From contig CAVZRO010000035.1 in the NCBI GenBank assembly GCA_963777625.1, positions 62,001-126,000 on the forward strand: a DNA stretch of 64,000 nt. Direction: 5' to 3'. Source of the DNA: DATDIC01 sp963777625 (GTDB taxonomy: Bacteria > Pseudomonadota > Alphaproteobacteria > Acetobacterales > Acetobacteraceae). A model generated the notes under the pieces. The model did no database searches. It had not been told where the DNA came from and saw only the letters and a program-made list of their open reading frames with translations. Made by a program: the position numbers and the translations under genes. Shown in pieces: positions 52,202-62,966 of this stretch. How positions within the stretch are numbered: position 1 is the first letter of the stretch; the number at the start of each line of letters is the position of its first letter.

Positions 52202-53127
52202 ACGTGGAAGTTTCGCCGGCAAGCGTTGCCGGGACGCTGGCGGAAGGCGGCAACCGGATCGCCCGGGTCGGCGTGGTGGGTGCCGGCCAGATGGGCAACG
52301 GCATCGCGCATGTGTGTGCGCTGGCCGAGCTGCCGGTCACCCTGCTGGATGTCAACCCGGCGCAGGTGGACAAGGCGCGGACGACCATCGCCCGCAACAT
52401 GGAACGGCAGGTCAACCGCAAGCTGATCACCGTCAAGCAGAAGGATGCGGCGCTGGCGCGCATCGCCGGTACCACCGACTATGCTGCGTTCGGCGACGCG
52501 GACCTGGTGATCGAGGCGGCGACCGAGAAAGAGGACATCAAGCGCGCGGTGTTCAAGACGCTCACGCCGCACCTGAAGCCGTCCTGCATGCTGGCCACCA
52601 ACACGTCGTCCATTTCGGTCACCCGGCTGGGCGCGACCACCGACCGGCCGGAAAAATTCATCGGCATGCACTTCATGAATCCGGTGCCGGTGATGAAGCT
52701 GGTGGAGATCATCCGCGGCATTGCCACCGACGAACCCACGTTCCAGGCGGTTCAGGCGCTGGCCGAGAAGCTGGGCAAGACCGCGGCGGTGGCCGAGGAT
52801 TTCCCGGCCTTCATCGTCAACCGCATCCTGGTGCCGATGATCAACGAGGCGGTGTACGCGCTGTATGAGGGCGTCGGCTCCGTCAGCGGCATCGACACCT
52901 CCATGCGGCTGGGCGCCAACCATCCGATGGGACCGTTGGAGCTGGCCGATTTCATTGGCTTGGATACCTGCCTGTCGATCATGCAGGTGCTGTACGAGGG
53001 CCTGTCCGACAGCAAGTACCGCCCCTGCCCGCTGCTGGTGAAATATGTCGAGGCCGGCTGGCTCGGCCGCAAGACCGGGCGCGGCTTCTACGATTATTCG
53101 CAAACCCCGCCGCGCCCGACGCGCTGA
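52198..53127 (+). CDS. hbdA: 3-hydroxybutyryl-CoA dehydrogenase
   Basis: 309 residues: NAD site ARVGVVGAGQMGNGIAHVCA, DLVIEAATEKEDIKRAVFKT, the active-site His in KFIGMHFMNPVPVMKLVEII, FIVNRILVPMINEAVYALYE and the C-terminal domain GANHPMGPLELADFIGLDTC. The first about 18 residues precede the fold and the true start could be slightly downstream. It oxidises (S)-3-hydroxybutyryl-CoA in beta-oxidation or acts in the reverse direction for polyhydroxybutyrate metabolism. Coupling to etfBA supports an acyl-CoA role. Confidence 0.95.
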   Translation: MNVEVSPASVAGTLAEGGNRIARVGVVGAGQMGNGIAHVCALAELPVTLLDVNPAQVDKARTTIARNMERQVNRKLITVKQKDAALARIAGTTDYAAFGDADLVIEAATEKEDIKRAVFKTLTPHLKPSCMLATNTSSISVTRLGATTDRPEKFIGMHFMNPVPVMKLVEIIRGIATDEPTFQAVQALAEKLGKTAAVAEDFPAFIVNRILVPMINEAVYALYEGVGSVSGIDTSMRLGANHPMGPLELADFIGLDTCLSIMQVLYEGLSDSKYRPCPLLVKYVEAGWLGRKTGRGFYDYSQTPPRPTR

Positions 53128-53128
53128 C

Positions 53129-53153
53129 ACCTCTCCCGCTGCGCGGGAGAGGT
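53129..53153. terminator. Hairpin between convergent genes
   Basis: A perfect 11-bp stem ACCTCTCCCGC (53129-53139) / GCGGGAGAGGT (53143-53153) with loop TGC lies right after the hbdA stop and before the end of the minus-strand gene at 53186. There is no clear T-run. The stem and following GGATTGCGCAGCAATCC hairpin resemble an intergenic repeat of alphaproteobacteria that can also act as a two-way terminator. Confidence 0.5.
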
Positions 53154-53185
53154 CGGATTGCGCAGCAATCCGGGTGAGGGCGGCG

Positions 53186-53449
53186 CTAATCGCTCAGCGC
53201 CAGCAGCCGCTCCGTCTGGTCGAGAATCGCCGCAACCAGAGCCTTTCCCGCGTCACCCGCCTGGCGGCCCAGCCCGATCGCGTGCAATTCCTCCGCCATG
53301 GCGGACGCCGCATCGGGCCAAGGCATCTGCTCGGCGGCGCGGAGGCGAAGGAGCATGGCGTTCAACTCCGCCACCGGGTTGCCGGGCGGCGGATGTGCCG
53401 TTTCCGGCGGTGGCGCGAACAAATCCTGCTGGGGGCCGAATCGGGACAT
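53186..53449 (-). CDS. Conserved small protein of unknown function
   Basis: 87 residues from ATG 53449: SRFGPQQDLFAPPPETAHPP, AELNAMLLRLRAAEQMPWPD, AASAMAEELHAIGLGRQAGD and AILDQTERLLALSD. It is helical and acidic, with no membrane segment. I recall such small proteins in Acetobacteraceae only as hypothetical. A much longer frame through it (to 54217) runs antisense to the restriction-modification gene and is rejected. Start codons here and of the type ISP gene diverge 66 bp apart. Confidence 0.65.
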   Translation of the reverse strand: MSRFGPQQDLFAPPPETAHPPPGNPVAELNAMLLRLRAAEQMPWPDAASAMAEELHAIGLGRQAGDAGKALVAAILDQTERLLALSD

Positions 53450-53515
53450 GGCTGCATGATACACGGCAGGCGGGCGGTTGCGTACCCCACCGTGAAGCGC
53501 CGAGAATAACGGATC

Positions 53516-56500
53516 ATGAGTCGCAACGTCCTGATTGACTACCTTGATGAAATCGCGCGGATTCGCGCCACCCGCGCCGGTACCGGCGAGATCAGCTATT
53601 ATGGCGCGTTGGTCGGCGCCCTGAACGCCAGTGGCGAACGGCTCAAGCCGCGCGTTTTCTGTGTTCCGAATCTTCGCAACCGCGGCGCCGGATTTCCGGA
53701 CATGGGCCTGTTCGCCGGCGGCGGCCTTCGGGCGGCCGATGAATGGCCGGAGGGGCGTCCGCCCGACCGCGGGGTGGTGGAAATCGACGACATTCCGGCC
53801 GAGCTCTCGGTCAAGCTGCGCAGCGCGCAGGTAAGCCGATATCTCGGCGCCTATGGACTCGTGCTGGTCACCAATTTCCGCGATTTCGTGTTGTTGGGCC
53901 GCGACGCCGCTGGCCACGCGGAAGTGCGGGAGCGTTTCAGTTTCGGATGTACCGACGCCACCGCGTTCTTCGCCTTGGCGCGCGGCACGCGACGGCCGCC
54001 CGGCTTGGCGGCACGGTTCGCGGAGTTTCTCGAACGCGTGCTGCTGCATCAGGCGCCGCTCGCCCGCCCCGAGGAGGTGGCGTTCTTTCTGGCGTCGTAT
54101 GCCCGCGACGCCCTGGCGCGGGTGGACGAGCAGGCGAGCCTGCCCGCCTTCGCCGATCTGCGCAAAGCATTGCAGGAGGCGCTGGGGCTGATTTTTGAAG
54201 GATCGAAAGGCGAGCACCTGTTCCGCAGCACGCTGGTGCAGACGCTATTTTATGGCCTGTTCAGCGCCTGGGTCGAGGTCGCGCGTGAGGGAGGTGCGTT
54301 CGACTGGCGGGCTGCCGGCTGGAGCCTGCATGTGCCATTTGTCGATACGCTGTTCCAGCGCATCGCCACACCGCAGCATTTGAAGCCACTTGGGCTGGAG
54401 GAACCGCTGTCCTGGGCGGCGGCGGCGCTCAGTCGGGTCGACCGCGCGGCCTTCTTCGCCCGGTTCGACGAAGCGGACGCGGTCCGTTATTTCTATGAGC
54501 CGTTCCTGGCGGCTTTCGATCCCGTGCTGCGGAAGGAACTGGGCGTTTGGTACACGCCCCGTGAAATCGTGCGCTACATGGTGGAGCACGTTGATCGCGT
54601 GCTGCGCAGCGAGTTGGGCGTGGTGGACGGGTTGGCGGATCCGGATGTGTGGGTTCTCGATCCGTGCTGCGGCACGGGTGCCTATCTGGTGGAAGTGCTG
54701 GACCGGATCAAGCGCACGTTGCAGGCGAAAGGTGAGGACGCGCTGGTTGCGGAAGATTTGAAACTGGCGGCAACCACGCGTGTCGCCGGATTCGAGATCA
54801 TGGCGGCACCGTACGTGATTGCACACTGGCAGGTGGGACATGCGTTGCGCGCGGCCGGTGCGCCACTGCGGGAAGAGGAGCGTGCGGCGATTTATCTGAC
54901 CAATGCGCTGACCGGCTGGGCCGCTCCATCCGAGCCAGCAAATGAGGACGCAACACAGCGCGGATTGCGCCTGACGTATCCGCCTTTGGCGGCTCGAGCG
55001 CGACGAAGCGGCGCGGGTGAAACAGGTGCAGCGCGATCCTGGTGGTGCTTGGTAATCCACCGTACAACGCATTTGCTGGAACCTCGCCTGCCGAGGAAGC
55101 GGGGTTGGTCGTGCCGTATAAGCAGGGACTGCAAAAACAATGGGGCATCCGAAAGTTCAATCTGGATGACCTGTACATGCGGTTTTTCCGCATTGCGGAG
55201 CGGCGGATTGCCGAGGCGACTGGACGTGGTGTTGTATGTTACATCAGCAATCATTCTTGGCTGTGGTATCCTTCCTACGTGGTGATGCGGAAGCGTTTGC
55301 TGGAGGAGTTCGATCGGATTTGGATCGATAATCTGAACGGGTCGAAATACGAGACCGGAAAAGTGGCGCCGGACGGGAGCCCCGATCCATCCGTGTTCAG
55401 CACGGAGGCCAATCGCGAGGGGATTCAGGTCGGGACGGCGGTAGCGTTGCTGGTAAAGGCGAGCCGTACATCTGATCGGTCGGTGCTGTATCGCGATTTT
55501 TGGGGTGCTCAAAAAAGAGCAGAACTACTGATGAGTGGACACGCAAACCAGCCTGATCTGCACTATGTTCGTGCTGTGCCTTCCAATCACAACCGCTTCG
55601 TCTTCCGCCCAAGTAACCTGCAAGCTAACTACCAGTCATGGCCGCTGTTGCCACAACTAGCCGCTATGGCAGCAATCCCGGGACTCCTGGAGATGCGCCG
55701 AGAGGCATTGGTTGACACTGACAGTACCCGCGCTGGCCAAACGGATGCGCCGCTACTTCGACGCCGAAGTCCCGTTAACGGTGTTACAAGCGGAGAATTG
55801 CGGGCCCTCGAGGAATATGGCCCGATTCGAGGCCGAGAAAGCACGTGTTGGTCTCCTTCAACGCGAGCAATTCAGCCAAGACAAAATCCGCCGGTTCTAT
55901 CAACGACCACTCGAAGAGGCATGGTGCTATTTCACCGCTGTTCGTCCGATTTGGAACGAACCGCGTCCAGAGTTGGCCACGCTGATCGGAAAGAATAATC
56001 CGGCCCTTGTTAGCCGTGCATATCGGGAACGACCGCACGAAGGTCCCCACATCCTCCTTACCACAGGTCTGCCCGATTATCACCTGCTTCGCCCGAATTG
56101 CTCGGCCATCACGTTCTATCGAGCCGATGGTACGCGCCAATCTCTCCCACGCCGCCCGCGCCTGGCTCGACCATCTCGGCCTCCCCGACCCCGACAAAGA
56201 CCACGACGTCGCCGCTCTCCCCTGGATGCACGCGCTTGCCATCGGCTACTCCCCCGCCTGGCTTTCCGAAAACGCCGACGGCATCCGCCAGGACTGGCCC
56301 CGCGTTCCGCTACCCAACAGCGCGGCCCTGCTCCGCGCTTCCGCCGATCTCGGCATCCGCGTCGCCGCCCTGCTGGACCCCGACGCAACCGTTCCCGGCG
56401 TAACCGCCGGTTCACTGCATCCTGCCCTCGCCACGATCGCGATTCCCACCAAACGCGGCGGCGGCCAGATGACGGAGGCCGACCGCGCGCTGATCGCCGG

Positions 56501-56951
56501 CTGGGGCCACGCCGGCAAAGGAGGCGCCATCATGCCCGGCCGCGGACGAATCACCCACCGCGACTATGCATCCGACGAAGCCACTGCCGCCGCGCAACAC
56601 GCGGTGTTCGGTCCCCAGACCAACGACGTTTTCCTCAACGCCGACGCGTTCTGGCGCAACATTCCCGACACCGTCTGGGATTTCACCATCGGCGGCTATC
56701 AGGTGCTGAAGAAATGGCTGTCCTACCGCGAGAAACCCCTGCTTGGCCGTCCGCTCACGCCCGGCGAAATCCGCTACGTGCGCGATGTCGCACGACGACT
56801 GGCGGCCTTGCGTCTGATGGCGCCGGAGCTCGACGCCAACTACCGCGCCTGCGCCGCAGCACACCGACCCCTGGACGCGTCGCCTCAACCAGCCGCTCAG
56901 CCCACCACCCCTACCGTCCCGCCGCCGCCAGCACCCGCAGCGCGAGCTTGA
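53516..56951 (+). CDS. Type ISP restriction-modification enzyme (methylase-specificity part), four +1 frameshifts
   Basis: Joining four frames gives about 1140 residues. N-terminal part (53516 on): LDEIARIRATRAGTGEISYY, ELSVKLRSAQVSRYLGAYGL. Helical spacer and methylase: FVDTLFQRIATPQHLKPLGL, ELGVWYTPREIVRYMVEHVD, SAM motif VLDPCCGTGAYLVEVLDRIK and, after two extra bases (about 54990 and 55036), catalytic VVLGNPPYNAFAGTSP (motif IV, N6-adenine). Then FNLDDLYMRFFRIAERRIAE, third shift near 55730 (LAKRMRRYFDAEVPLTVLQ) and fourth near 56138, ending with the type ISP C-terminal domain LSHAARAWLDHLGLPDPDKD, WMHALAIGYSPAWLSENADG and ELDANYRACAAAH. No SF2 helicase part is present, so the protein matches the solitary methylase-like members of the family. 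As written it is broken. Confidence 0.85.
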
Positions 56952-57784
56952 AGTGCGGCCGGTCGATCATCTTGCCGTCCAGCGCGAACACCCCGCCGTC
57001 GGGATTGGCGGCAAACGCGTCCCGCACGCGCTCCGCCCAACGCACCTGCTCCGCCGACGGGGTGAACGCCGCGTTGGCGATCTCGATCTGCCCCGGGTGG
57101 ATCAGGATCTTGCCGGCAAACCCGTCCGCCGCCGCCGCCGCGGCCTCCCGTCGCATCCCGTCGGCGTCTCGCGAATCGGGCCACGGCGTATCCAGCGCCG
57201 GCACGCCGATCGCGCCCGCCGCCACCAGCACCGCCGCGCGCGCCCAGGCCGCCGCCGCGTTCAGCGACCCATCCGGACGGCGCGGCGCCACCGCCAAGTC
57301 GGCCGACAGATCCTCCGCCCCGAAGCAGATCGCCGCCAGCCGCGCCGCCACCCCGGCATAAGCCCCCAGCGTGAACACCGAGGCCGCCGTTTCCGTTACA
57401 ATTGGCACCACCGCCACGCTGCCCACAGGCAACCCGGCCGCTGTCTCCAGCGCCTCCAGATGATGATCCAGCGCGCGCAGATCGTCGGGGCCGGAGCATT
57501 TCGGCAGCATCACCGCCGCCGGCGCCGCCGGCACCACGCTCGCCAGATCGGCTAAATACCATTGTGTGCCGGGCGGATTCACCCGCACGATCACCTCATT
57601 GCGGCGGCCATCATTCCCCATTTGTCGCAGCAGCGCCGCCACTGCCGCCCGCGCCTGCGGCTTGGACGGCGCCGCCACCGAGTTCCTCCAGGTCCAGGAT
57701 CACCGCGTCCGCCGCCGAGGCGAGCGCCTTGGAGGATTTGCGCGCGGAATCGCCGGGCGCGAATAACGGGCTTCTCAGTCGCAT
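56911..57784 (-). CDS. HpcH/HpaI-aldolase/CitE-like CoA-ester lyase, +1 frameshift
   Basis: The first frame from ATG 57784 gives MRLRSPLFAPGDSARKSSKA, LASAADAVILDLEEL. At about 57664-57682 one extra base moves reading to the frame that continues KPQARAAVAALLRQMGNDGR, EVIVRVNPPGTQWYLADLAS, AVMLPKCSGPDDLRALDHHL, VVPIVTETAASVFTLGAYAG, the metal site ICFGAEDLSADLAVAPRRP and GFAGKILIHPGQIEIANAAF. Joined length is about 290 residues, as in malyl-CoA/citramalyl-CoA lyases and CitE. It cleaves or forms a C-C bond in a CoA ester; the exact substrate is open. Its 3' end overlaps the type ISP gene end by 41 bases. Confidence 0.88.
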
Positions 57785-57892
57785 GCGGAAACAACCGGCT
57801 GCTTCATAAGCGAGCAATAATCTTGCGCCTTCCACGGCGATATGCAATCAGCGGACACGGAGGCACACCCGGAAAAAAGGGGACGTCCAGGG

Positions 57893-58652
57893 ATGTCGGA
57901 CATCATCCTGGAAACACACGGCTTGACGCGTGAATTCAGCGGCTTCGTGGCCGTTGACGACGTGTCGCTCGCGGTGCGCGATGGAACCATCCACGCGCTA
58001 ATCGGCCCCAACGGTGCCGGCAAGACCACCTGCTTCAACCTGCTGACAAAGTTTCTGCCGCCGACGCGCGGACGCATCCGCTTCAAGGGGCGCGACATCA
58101 CCCGGTTGCGTCCGGCGCAGGTGGCGCGGCTCGGGCTGGCGCGCAGCTTTCAGATCTCCGCCGTGTTCCCACGCCTGACCGGGCTGGAAAACGTCCGGCT
58201 CGCGTTGCAGCGAGCGCGCGGCAACTCGTTCGATTTCTGGCGCTCGGAAAAATCGTTGCGGGTGTTCGACGACCGCGCGCACGAGCTGCTGTTCGATGTC
58301 GGCCTGTCCGGCTTCGCCGACACCACTGCCGGCCAGCTCGCTTACGGACAGAAGCGCGCGCTGGAAATCGCCACCACCCTGGCGCTCGATCCGGAGATGC
58401 TGCTGCTGGACGAGCCGACCGCCGGGATGACCCACGCCGACGTGGACCGCATCGTCGAGCTGATCCGCCGCATCCGCGCCGGCCGGACCATCCTGATGGT
58501 GGAGCATAACCTCTCCGTCGTGCAGGGCCTGTGCGACATCATCACCGTGCTGACCCGCGGGCGCGTGCTGGCCGAAGGCGACTACGCCAGCGTATCGCGC
58601 AACCCGGACGTGATCGCCGCCTATCTCGGCTCCGAGGAGCCCGCGGTGGCGC

Positions 58653-58660
<8 letters not shown>
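57893..58660 (+). CDS. livG: Branched-chain amino acid ABC transporter ATPase LivG
   Basis: 255 residues from ATG 57893: LTREFSGFVAVDDVSLAVRD, Walker A IGPNGAGKTTCFNLLTKF, the LivG-type insert SFQISAVFPRLTGLENVRLA, signature LAYGQKRALEIATTLALDPE, Walker B MLLLDEPTAGMTHADVD and the His switch MVEHNLSVVQGLCD. One of two ATPases of the LIV-I type uptake system. The last eight bases overlap livF. Confidence 0.95.
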
Positions 58661-59348
<688 letters not shown>

Positions 59349-59411
59349 CGCCGATATGCGCGCCGGCGTCCCGCGCGCATCTGCTTTATTCGTCCCGAAG
59401 GCGCCCTCGCC

Positions 59412-60299
59412 ATGATGATGATCTTCGGCATACCCGCACCGCTGCTGTTCGGGCAGCTTCTGCTCGGGCTGATCAACGGCGCGTTCTACGCGCTGCTGTC
59501 GCTCGGGCTGGCGGTGATCTTCGGCATGCTGAACATCATCAACTTCGCCCACGGCGCGCTGTTCATGATGGGCGCCTTCGCGTCCTGGATGCTGCTGAAC
59601 TATCTCGGCATCGGCTATTTCCCGGCGCTTATTCTTTCGCCGCTGCTCATCGGCATCTTCGGCATTGTGCTGGAGCGGGTGATGATCAGCCGGCTCTACA
59701 AGATTGACCATGTGTATGGGCTGCTGCTGACCTTCGGGCTGGCTTTGGTGATCGAGGGCCTGTTCCGCAACTATTACGGCAGCTCCGGCATGCCGTACCA
59801 GATACCGCACATCCTGCAGGGCGCCACCAATCTCGGCTTCATGTTCCTGCCGATCTACCGCGCCTGGGTCGTGCTCGCCGCCCTTGTGGTCTGCATCACC
59901 ACCTGGGCGGTGATCGAAAAGACGTCCCTCGGCGCCAAGCTGCGCGCCGCCACGGAAAACGCGCCGCTGGTGCGCGCCTTCGGCGTCAACGTGCCGCGCA
60001 TGGTCACGCTCACCTACGGCGGCGGCGTCGCCCTTGCCGCCTTTGCCGGCGTGCTGGCGGCGCCGATCTACTCGGTGAACCCCAACATGGGCGACAATTT
60101 CATCAACACCGTGTTCGCCGTGGTGGTGATCGGCGGCATGGGATCCATCATGGGCTCGATCATCAGCGGCTTCGGCCTCGGCGTGATCGAGGGCCTGACC
60201 AAGGTGTTCTACCCGCAGGCCTCGGCAACCGTGGTGTTCCTGGTGATGGTCATCGTGCTGCTGTTCCTGCCGCGCGGCCTGTTCGGAAAGACCGCCTGA
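59412..60299 (+). CDS. livH: Branched-chain amino acid ABC transporter permease LivH
   Basis: 295 residues with about eight membrane segments: LLLGLINGAFYALLSLGLAV, IFGMLNIINFAHGALFMMGA (NFAHG is the signature of this permease type), GLLLTFGLALVIEGLFRNYY and VVVIGGMGSIMGSIISGFGL. It forms half of the channel. livM follows one base after its stop. Confidence 0.95.
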   Translation: MMMIFGIPAPLLFGQLLLGLINGAFYALLSLGLAVIFGMLNIINFAHGALFMMGAFASWMLLNYLGIGYFPALILSPLLIGIFGIVLERVMISRLYKIDHVYGLLLTFGLALVIEGLFRNYYGSSGMPYQIPHILQGATNLGFMFLPIYRAWVVLAALVVCITTWAVIEKTSLGAKLRAATENAPLVRAFGVNVPRMVTLTYGGGVALAAFAGVLAAPIYSVNPNMGDNFINTVFAVVVIGGMGSIMGSIISGFGLGVIEGLTKVFYPQASATVVFLVMVIVLLFLPRGLFGKTA

Positions 60300-60300
60300 G

Positions 60301-61281
60301 ATGTCGGTCTCGACCGCCACGCCGGAACTCGCCGCCGCCCGCCCCGGCCTGTTCGGTTTCACCGGCTCCCAGGCGATCGCATTCGCGGTCTTGCTCGCGG
60401 CGGTGATCGTGCTGCCACACGTGCTCTATCCGATCTTCCTGATGCGCGTGCTGACCGCCGCGCTGTTCGCCTGCGCCTTCAATCTGATGATCGGCTACGT
60501 GGGCCTGCTGTCGTTCGGACACGCCGCGTTCTACGGCATGGGGGCCTATCTGGCGGCCTGGACGTTGAAGTTCTGGCATCTCGATGCGGTGCTCTGCATC
60601 GCCATCGGCGGCGTCACCGGCGGCGTCCTGGGACTGTTCCTCGGGTATCTCGCCATCCGCCGGTCGGGCATCTATTTCGCCATGATCACGCTGGCGCTGG
60701 CGCAGATGGTGTATTTCTTCTGCCTCGAAGCGCCCTTCACCGGCGGCGAGGACGGCATCCAGCAGGTGCCGCGGGGATACGCGTTCGGCATCATTCCGCT
60801 GAACAGCGACATGAACATGTACTGGCTCACCGCCGGCATCTTCCTGGCCGGGTTCCTGCTGGTGCACCGCATCATCCACTCGCCGTTCGGCCAGGTGCTG
60901 AAGGCGATCCGGGAAAACGAGCCCCGCGCGATATCCCTCGGCTACCGTACCAGCGACTACAAGCTGATCGCGTTCGTGCTCTCCACCGCGCTTTCTGGGG
61001 TGGCCGGTGCGACGACCTCGATCGTGTTCGGCATCGCCACGCTCGACGGGGTGCATTATTCCCGTTCGGGAGAGGTGGTGCTGACCACGTTGGTGGGCGG
61101 CCTGGGGACGGTTTTCGGCCCGGTGGTCGGTGCCGCGGTCACCACCGGCATGGAAAACTACCTGGCGCAATTCGGCGACTGGGTCACGGTGACCCAGGGC
61201 GCCATCTTCGTCGTCTGCGTGCTGGCGTTCCGCCGCGGCATCGTCGGCGAGATCGCGGCGGCGCTGAAACTGTCGCTGTAA
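60301..61281 (+). CDS. livM: Branched-chain amino acid ABC transporter permease LivM
   Basis: 326 residues: RVLTAALFACAFNLMIGYVG, LLSFGHAAFYGMGAYLAAWT (SFGHAAFxGxGAY signature), IRRSGIYFAMITLALAQMVY, VLKAIRENEPRAISLGYRTS and VVLTTLVGGLGTVFGPVVGA. Second permease of the system. The gene order livG-livF-livH-livM is complete except for the periplasmic binding protein, which is not found in this window. A short GC-rich hairpin follows the stop (61283-61318). Confidence 0.95.
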   Translation: MSVSTATPELAAARPGLFGFTGSQAIAFAVLLAAVIVLPHVLYPIFLMRVLTAALFACAFNLMIGYVGLLSFGHAAFYGMGAYLAAWTLKFWHLDAVLCIAIGGVTGGVLGLFLGYLAIRRSGIYFAMITLALAQMVYFFCLEAPFTGGEDGIQQVPRGYAFGIIPLNSDMNMYWLTAGIFLAGFLLVHRIIHSPFGQVLKAIRENEPRAISLGYRTSDYKLIAFVLSTALSGVAGATTSIVFGIATLDGVHYSRSGEVVLTTLVGGLGTVFGPVVGAAVTTGMENYLAQFGDWVTVTQGAIFVVCVLAFRRGIVGEIAAALKLSL

Positions 61282-61375
61282 GGGCGCCGGGCGCCGCCCC
61301 GGGGGAAAGCCCCGGCGTTTGTTCACCCACTCCCGCATGCTAGACCTGGGCGCATCCCGCGTCCCGAAGGCGATC

Positions 61376-62689
61376 ATGAACGAGCATCTGCCCACCCAGG
61401 TGGCGACCCAATTCTTTTCTGCCCCCCTGTCGGATACCGACCCGGAACTGGCGGCGGCGATCAATGCCGAGCTGCACCGTCAGCAGGACGGGATCGAGCT
61501 GATCGCCAGCGAGAACATCGTTTCCGCCGCCGTGCTGGAGGCGCAAGGGAGCGTGCTGACCAACAAATACGCCGAGGGGTATCCGGGGCGGCGGTATTAT
61601 GGCGGCTGCGGCTTCGTGGATGTGGCCGAGCGGCTGGCGATCGAACGGGCGAAGCAGTTGTTCGGGTGCGCGTTTGCCAATGTGCAGCCGCATTCGGGCG
61701 CGCAGGCCAACCAGGCGGTGCTGCTGGCGCTGCTGCGGCCGGGCGATACGATCCTGGGCATGAGCCTCGCGGCCGGCGGCCACCTGACGCATGGGGCGGC
61801 ACCGAACCTGTCGGGCAAATGGTTCCGCGCGGTACAATATGGGGTGCGGCGGGAGGACGGGCTGCTCGATTACGAGGAGCTGGAGCGGCTGGCGCGCGGC
61901 GAGCGGCCGAAGCTGATCATCGCCGGCGGCTCGGCCTATCCGCGGGTGATCGATTTCGCCCGCATCCGGCAGGTGGCGGACGAGGTCGGTGCGTATTTCA
62001 TGGTCGATATGGCGCATTTTGCCGGGCTGGTGGCGGCGGGGGTGTTCCCCAGCCCGCTGCCGCATGCGCATGTGGTGACGACAACCACGCACAAGACGCT
62101 GCGCGGGCCGCGGGGCGGAATGGTGCTGTGCAACGATCTGGCGATCGGGAAGAAGATCAACAGCGCGGTGTTCCCTGGCTTGCAGGGCGGGCCGCTGATG
62201 CATGTGATTGCCGGCAAGGCGGCCGCGTTCGGAGAGGCGCTGCGGCCGGAGTTCCGTGCCTATCAGACGGCGGTGGTGGCGAATGCAAGGATGCTGGCGG
62301 ACACGCTGGCGGAGCGCGGGCTGGCGATCGGGTCAGGTGGAACCGATTCCCACCTGGTGCTGGTCGATCTGCGGCCGAAGCGGGTGACCGGCAAGGCAGC
62401 GGAAGCCAGTTTGGAGCGGGCGGGAATGACCGCGAACAAGAATGCCATTCCGTTCGATCCGGAGAAGCCAGCAGTGACCTCCGGGGTTCGGCTGGGATCG
62501 CCGGCGGCGACGACGCGGGGGTTCGGGGTCGAGGAGTTCCGCGAGGTGGGGCTGATGATCGACGAAGTGATCGAGGGACTGGCCCGTTCCAACGATGGTT
62601 CGAACGAAACGGTCGAGCACGCGGTGGCAGGGCGCGTGCAGGCGCTGTGCGCGCGGTTCCCGATCTATGCGGGGAGGGTCGTCGGGTGA
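61376..62689 (+). CDS. glyA: Serine hydroxymethyltransferase
   Basis: 437 residues from ATG 61376; an in-frame start at 61319 is too early for the family. DGIELIASENIVSAAVLEAQ, GYPGRRYYGGCGFVDVAERL, VQPHSGAQANQAVLLALLRP, YFMVDMAHFAGLVAAGVFPS, the Schiff-base lysine in TTTTHKTLRGPRGGMVLC and GGTDSHLVLVDLRPK. It interconverts serine and glycine with tetrahydrofolate. In this group it is followed by nrdR and ribD, as here. Confidence 0.96.
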   Translation: MNEHLPTQVATQFFSAPLSDTDPELAAAINAELHRQQDGIELIASENIVSAAVLEAQGSVLTNKYAEGYPGRRYYGGCGFVDVAERLAIERAKQLFGCAFANVQPHSGAQANQAVLLALLRPGDTILGMSLAAGGHLTHGAAPNLSGKWFRAVQYGVRREDGLLDYEELERLARGERPKLIIAGGSAYPRVIDFARIRQVADEVGAYFMVDMAHFAGLVAAGVFPSPLPHAHVVTTTTHKTLRGPRGGMVLCNDLAIGKKINSAVFPGLQGGPLMHVIAGKAAAFGEALRPEFRAYQTAVVANARMLADTLAERGLAIGSGGTDSHLVLVDLRPKRVTGKAAEASLERAGMTANKNAIPFDPEKPAVTSGVRLGSPAATTRGFGVEEFREVGLMIDEVIEGLARSNDGSNETVEHAVAGRVQALCARFPIYAGRVVG

Positions 62690-62702
62690 GGCAGGCAAGG
62701 CC

Positions 62703-62935
62703 GGGGCTCCGCCCCGAACCCCGCCAGGGGCGCTGCCCCTGCACCCCGGCAAAGGCTGTGCCTTTGCAATCCATCCGTTTGGGTTGGGGGTGGGGGTGGG
62801 CGCCTACGCGGGCGTTACCAGCAGTGGGGTCGGCGCCCACCCCCACACCCAACCCAAGTAGCGGGTTCCAAGGGCTAGCCCTTGGCGGGAGTTCAGAGGG
62901 CAGCGCCCTCTGGCGGGGTCCAGGGGCGGAGCCCC
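62703..62935. repeat. Array of palindromes between glyA and nrdR
   Basis: Within 233 bp lie six short perfect or near-perfect hairpins: GGGGC-TCC-GCCCC (62703-62715), CAGGGGC-GCT-GCCCCTG (62725-62741), CAAAGGC-TGT-GCCTTTG (62750-62766), CAAGGGC-TA-GCCCTTG (62869-62884), CAGAGGGC-AGC-GCCCTCTG (62894-62912) and GGGGC-GGA-GCCCC (62923-62935). In the middle a 24-bp inverted repeat (62781-62804 and 62832-62855, one mismatch) has a 27-nt loop and one arm with four G-runs. The order of the small hairpins is mirrored around this centre. No coding signal. Confidence 0.9.
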
Positions 62936-62966
62936 GGGCCTTTGCCCGCACGGGGAGCTGGCGCTG

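Noticed and set aside
53450..54217. Extension of the small minus-strand gene to 343 codons
   Set aside because: Only the last 87 codons look like a protein; the rest is antisense to the type ISP gene, and a good ATG exists at 53449.
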